The notes beneath the pieces were generated by a model that saw only the letters and a list, made by a program, of their open reading frames with translations, ran no database searches and was not told where the DNA came from. Source: Filosporella fistucella (lineage: Eukaryota > Ascomycota > Leotiomycetes > Helotiales). Taken from it: DNA of 64,000 nt. The translations under genes and the position numbers were made by a program. The stretch covers positions 1,302,001 to 1,366,000 of the forward strand of contig JAQJZZ010000015.1 in the NCBI GenBank assembly GCA_030077755.1, read 5' to 3'. Shown here in pieces: positions 60,266 through 64,000 of this stretch; positions within the stretch are counted from its first letter, which is position 1; each line of letters begins with the position of its first letter.

Positions 60266-61134
60266 TTACTTTTGTGGAGGTGTCTGTGTTTCTCTCACAG
60301 CTGTATCGCGCATGAAATATGTCCACTGTCCCTCGACCGGTTTCTCCTCTAAATCTTCCCATCTACCAATATTAGCAACATTCTCGTTCGGCAGATGATA
60401 ACATACACTTGAGATCTCAGCATGACATCTGCACACTTCATTTCTCCTTCCGCTACTTGAATAACTTCTTCAATTAGTCCAGCGCCAATCTTGTTCTCAA
60501 TCTCCTCAATTCTGTCGAAATTAGCACTCATTCCTAACATCAACCAAAGTACCTACTGCTCAGCCGTCAATTGTGGTTCAGCTACCCACTCCACAGTTTT
60601 GGTATCACTTCCTGGTCTCTCCAATCCCCAAGCATTCTGCCCTTTCCTCTCAGCGGTTGTTCTTGTACCCTCAAGCTCCGGTCCCAAGTTCTCCTCCCCA
60701 TCCCACTCATCGACCAAATCATCCAGTGCCTTCTTAGGTGTTGAAACGATAAAGCTCTTCCCGTTGAACTCCTCTCTGATGTGCTTCCCCCCTTCGTGCG
60801 CGACACCTCCTGCGGGCGTAGTAAATACCTCCGGGTGATCCTTAACAGTTTGTTTCGCCTTCTCGCTCCACTCCTTGTATCCTGGCGGCTCAACGCTACT
60901 CACAATACTCATTCTATGATTTGCAATCGCTTCAGCGGATTGACGATAGAGACTTGTTTCGGGGAATTGCTTGAGCTTGTCGAGGGTGCTGGAATAGAGG
61001 TAGAGGAGGGCAGAACGAGGGTTGGCATGTGTGTTGAGGCCTGCGAGACCGGTAGGCGCACCGGTTTCGAGATATCGGCTTGGCTTAACCGCTGCTAATT
61101 GTCGGAATGTTCGCCGCATGGTGATGGGTGTCAA
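60266..61134 (-). CDS. Complex I accessory subunit NDUFA5/NUFM (29.9 kDa type, 259 aa)
   Basis: Peripheral-arm accessory subunit of mitochondrial NADH:ubiquinone oxidoreductase. Exon 1 (60557-61134) starts MTPITMRRTFRQLAA; the shorter start MRRTF at 61119 is equally possible. The family core reads SRYLETGAPTGLAGLNTH and ALLYLYSSTLDKLKQFPE. Two further exons are needed: 60407-60511 gives IEEIENKIGAGLIEEVIQVA and 60266-60362 gives VWEDLEEKPVEGQWTYF; donors are GTAGGT and GTATGT. The N-terminus is basic and Ala/Arg-rich, as expected for mitochondrial import. Length is close to other fungal members. CDS: complement(join(60266..60362,60407..60511,60557..61134)). Confidence 0.92.
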
Positions 61135-61477
61135 TGGCTCGGTTTAGGAGGTGAGAGTTGTGGTTGTTATCGTGACGTGCTGTGTTCCTGAGAGCTTCAA
61201 TGGCTTGGCACGCTAACTTTTATGAGGTCGACTGAGAGACGAGACAAAATCAGCAATTAGAACGTTTAAGGAAGCTTAGGGCAATTGAAACGACCATATG
61301 AATCAACGTATGAACAAATATCATCTCAAGTATCAAGCCGCCTCCAATTTACCAACGAGAATAGCACCTTCCATTTCCAAACATTGCATTTCATTTCACG
61401 TGACCATATATCAGCTCAGGTTGCGAGTAGTGGTTGAAATTGGAGTTGGTTTAGTTCGTCTAGCATTTGCTATATGT
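61135..61477. other. Intergenic, no gene supported
   Basis: A 343-bp promoter region of the NDUFA5-type gene, which faces the 3' end of the gamma-tubulin complex gene on the same strand. Nothing else seen. Confidence 0.5.
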
Positions 61478-64000
61478 CTACTGGGCAGCCCTTGTATAGT
61501 AATTTGACATCTCCAACCTTGCCAAAAGATGAACTATAGTGTTCTCATCCCTCAAATCATTTCCACCAAACAATTTTCCATCCGACCGAACGTCACCCCC
61601 TTTCCTCTCACCATACCCCTTCTTCTCACTCAAACCTCTACAAACAGTAATGAATACAGCAACCTTTCTCTTGAATTTGAGATACATATCTCTAACCTCA
61701 TCATCCGCACCCACCTTCCTCTTAAGTCCCAGAGCTCGTTGTCGAGAATGTTTGGAAAACCGTAAAATGAGAGCAAAAATGTCTTCCAAAAGCTGCAAAA
61801 CAGGTTGTTGACGTTTCCGAAGAAGCAAGGCAAACATAATTCGGTCTAAGACGCGTTCATGATAGTCTCTCAGCTTATCTAAACCCTCATTTTGCCCAAG
61901 AATGACATTTTCGTCATCGGCGTTAATTTGCGCTTCAATTTGATCCAATTTCCGTTCAAAAATTCTCCAAGTTGATTCGATTCCAGTGTCAAAGAAGTAC
62001 CCAGAAACACTGGAGACAAAGTGATGAGCCTCAATTCGAAATCGTTGAGCAGCATGGTCAATACCTTGCCAATAGGATGTTCTGTCTGTTGCATCTCGAA
62101 ATAGAGCAGAAACAACGTAGAGCATCCGGATAACTCTGAGAAGAAGTTTGAATAATTGATCATACTTATACAGAATCACTGGCGTGATGACTGCGTCCAA
62201 TGGAGCGGGAGGTTTGTAAGAAAGACGAAGAAAGTCTAGTGCTTCCATTGAATCAGGGTTCATACACTTTTCAATCTCATCTTCTGACATATCTCGGACA
62301 GCAAAACTCATGTCTCCAGGCAGGGCCTGCGGTTCAATATAGCCTCCAGTTCGTGACTTGTTCAGAGGTTGATCGGTCACATAGCTCTCAGTCAAGACAC
62401 CCATCAGAGCCAGTCTCAATTCAGAACTAGCAGGTGGCCAATTATCTCTACCTCCTAATCGGAGGCCCATAATACCTCCTGATCGAGCGATTCCTCTATG
62501 TCTCTCTGCACTTTCCAACTCTGGATCGAATAGTGCATGGGAAAGTCTACTAGAAAACACACCATTTCCAAGCAGATGAAAACTTCTTTGAATCGACAAA
62601 TGCTCACGAAGTTTGTGAGAAGCGAAAAACATCCTCATGCATGTCCCATTGACAATACGAGCTTGAGCGGCGATGATGGAATTGAACGAGAGCACTGGAA
62701 CAAGAGATATTGGAGGAGAAAATATAGATTCTTCGACTTCTAACATATTTTGAGGTGCAAGATAGTTGTTGAGGCGGGTCGATAATTTGTCTTCCGAGAT
62801 ATTGTTACTGAACGGCTGATTGAAAGTATCAATCGATGCCAAAACATGAGCCTGCATATCTTCCTCTGGCTTGCCAAAAAAGTCCAGTTTGAACCAGTCT
62901 TGGCTATCCGATGTAATCTTCCGTGGCGTTTTCTCTTGTGAATAAATCTTGAGAGCGTTCATCAAGTCTTTCTCATACTGCATAGCTTTTGCTTCAATCT
63001 GAACGACCTCCTGCCAAGAGAAATTCCATTCAAGTGTAGGAGGATTTGCAGACGCCACCACATCGGCTCTGGCGAGTGGGTGATTTGGATGATGATCTCT
63101 GAGAAATCGAAGACTTCTCCCAACTTCGAACATAGCCCTTGCATCATCTGGAGCGATAAATGATGGAACTCTATCATAATTCAACAAATAACCAGGCTCC
63201 CTCATCTCCTGTCCCTGGTCGTCGATCCATTCTTTGTTGTCCACGCTCACGAAGCTTTTGCCCTTCCCATCTTTCGTCAAAGGTAGTCCAGCCTCTCGTT
63301 GTAGCCCAAGCCATTCTCCAACAAATTCCAACCATGGTTGTGACACGCGTGACAAAATCTCATGTAATATCTCCCTCAAAGAATCTGTCCGATGCTCGAG
63401 TAGTTGGATTTCCTCGAAGATCGTAGATAACATTGACTCGTCACTTCTCGTTGCTGAAATGTTGACCACGATCCGTTGAAAACATGTCAGGATCGAATGT
63501 GCGGGCCTGAACAAAGCTTGAAGATGTAAAATGCTTGATTGTGTGGTAGCGGAAGCACTCAAACGAGACTGTATGGTGACCAGAAGTGTCGACACAGAAT
63601 CGGCCAAAGCTATTCGCCCCGCAGAAGTATTCTTGACATATACATTGTCTACGAAGCTTTGAAGCGCTTTCGTAATGTTTCCACATTCCAAAAACGTGTT
63701 CAAGAACCCGTTGAGTGTCTGGCCAGTGTAACCAGAAATTCTCATTCTCGAGAGGGTCGGTTTAAATGCTTTCTTCTCTTCGTCCCATGTAAAAAATATC
63801 GAATTTCTTCCTAATCCAAGAGCCAACAGTGATGAGGCATAAACATTCGAATTTACGACTCTGTACCCAGTATTGTCGACTTGAAGAAAATCCTCCTCTG
63901 TTGAAATAGCTGCATCGAAAATCAACGGGCCAGCCTCTGTTATATATGGCGTACGGTATGGCACCGTCTTTCCTGTTTCAAAACCATCCCAGCTATGATA
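61478..64000 (-). CDS. Gamma-tubulin complex component, GCP5/6-like, N-terminus off the window (at least 840 aa)
   Basis: Spc97/Spc98-family protein of the gamma-tubulin ring complex, which nucleates microtubules at spindle pole bodies. The frame is open from 64000 to a stop at 61478 with no internal intron needed; the true start lies beyond the right edge, as the first in-window codons (YHSWDGFETGKT) are already mid-protein. GRIP1-type helices include SLLALGLGRNSIFFTWDE, PWLEFVGEWLGL and VGRSLRFLRDHHPNHPLA; the C-terminal GRIP2 part has DATDRTSYWQGIDHAAQRFR, a long helix near LDQIEAQINADD and KLRDYHERVLDRIMFALLL. The large spacer between the two parts fits GCP6/Alp16 or GCP5 better than GCP2/3. 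Exact class is inference. Confidence 0.8.
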   Translation of the reverse strand, partial: YHSWDGFETGKTVPYRTPYITEAGPLIFDAAISTEEDFLQVDNTGYRVVNSNVYASSLLALGLGRNSIFFTWDEEKKAFKPTLSRMRISGYTGQTLNGFLNTFLECGNITKALQSFVDNVYVKNTSAGRIALADSVSTLLVTIQSRLSASATTQSSILHLQALFRPAHSILTCFQRIVVNISATRSDESMLSTIFEEIQLLEHRTDSLREILHEILSRVSQPWLEFVGEWLGLQREAGLPLTKDGKGKSFVSVDNKEWIDDQGQEMREPGYLLNYDRVPSFIAPDDARAMFEVGRSLRFLRDHHPNHPLARADVVASANPPTLEWNFSWQEVVQIEAKAMQYEKDLMNALKIYSQEKTPRKITSDSQDWFKLDFFGKPEEDMQAHVLASIDTFNQPFSNNISEDKLSTRLNNYLAPQNMLEVEESIFSPPISLVPVLSFNSIIAAQARIVNGTCMRMFFASHKLREHLSIQRSFHLLGNGVFSSRLSHALFDPELESAERHRGIARSGGIMGLRLGGRDNWPPASSELRLALMGVLTESYVTDQPLNKSRTGGYIEPQALPGDMSFAVRDMSEDEIEKCMNPDSMEALDFLRLSYKPPAPLDAVITPVILYKYDQLFKLLLRVIRMLYVVSALFRDATDRTSYWQGIDHAAQRFRIEAHHFVSSVSGYFFDTGIESTWRIFERKLDQIEAQINADDENVILGQNEGLDKLRDYHERVLDRIMFALLLRKRQQPVLQLLEDIFALILRFSKHSRQRALGLKRKVGADDEVRDMYLKFKRKVAVFITVCRGLSEKKGYGERKGGDVRSDGKLFGGNDLRDENTIVHLLARLEMSNYYTRAAQ

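Overview
This is a nuclear contig from a filamentous ascomycete. Genes are intron-poor, the introns are mostly 42-50 nt with GTAAGT/GTATGT donors, intergenic gaps are 0.2-2 kb, and both strands carry genes. Secreted plant cell-wall enzymes (an AA9 LPMO and a family-3 pectate lyase), a 2EXR-domain protein, a Ctk2-type cyclin and moderate AT content fit a plant-associated Pezizomycotina. A Leotiomycete close to Botrytis/Sclerotinia is my best guess, but it is inferred from gene style only. No tRNA, rRNA, CRISPR array or intact transposon was seen.

Left third (1-26,000): a truncated AA9 LPMO; a small conserved-looking protein; an FHA protein of Tos4/Plm2 type with MCB boxes upstream; an orphan gene; a ribosomal-L1-domain nucleolar factor (Cic1/Utp30 type); palmitoyl-protein thioesterase; the cyclin of CTD kinase I (Ctk2); Pom33/Tts1; a probably decayed BTB gene; a triple C-C-C-H repeat protein; MCM3 with an MCB cluster; and a Mak32-type PfkB protein whose first exon lies 443 nt away from the second.

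Middle third (26,000-46,900): cyclase-associated protein (Srv2/CAP), then about 1 kb of diverged tandem-like repeats, a GH20 hexosaminidase, mitochondrial uS4m, La protein, mitochondrial mL44 divergent from a tiny four-exon gene for a small mitochondrial (complex I-like) protein, a hypothetical protein, a heavily interrupted AT-hook pseudogene, a 2EXR protein and a medium-chain reductase.

Right third (46,900-64,000): pectate lyase PL3 with a long low-complexity linker, an Rrn11-type Pol I factor, an M1 aminopeptidase, an SREBP-type bHLH factor, a LURP-one/tubby-like protein with a long disordered N-terminus, the NDUFA5-type complex I subunit, and the 3' part of a gamma-tubulin complex component.

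Most genes are unrelated housekeeping genes and there is no biosynthetic cluster. Functional threads are DNA replication and G1/S (MCM3 and the FHA protein, both with MCB elements), mitochondrial translation and complex I (uS4m, mL44, two complex I-type subunits) and plant-polymer degradation. The least explained parts are the repeat array at 28.1-29.1 kb, the AT-hook relic at 41.1-42.9 kb, the BTB locus at 17.9-19.0 kb and the triple C-C-C-H protein at 19.5-20.3 kb.
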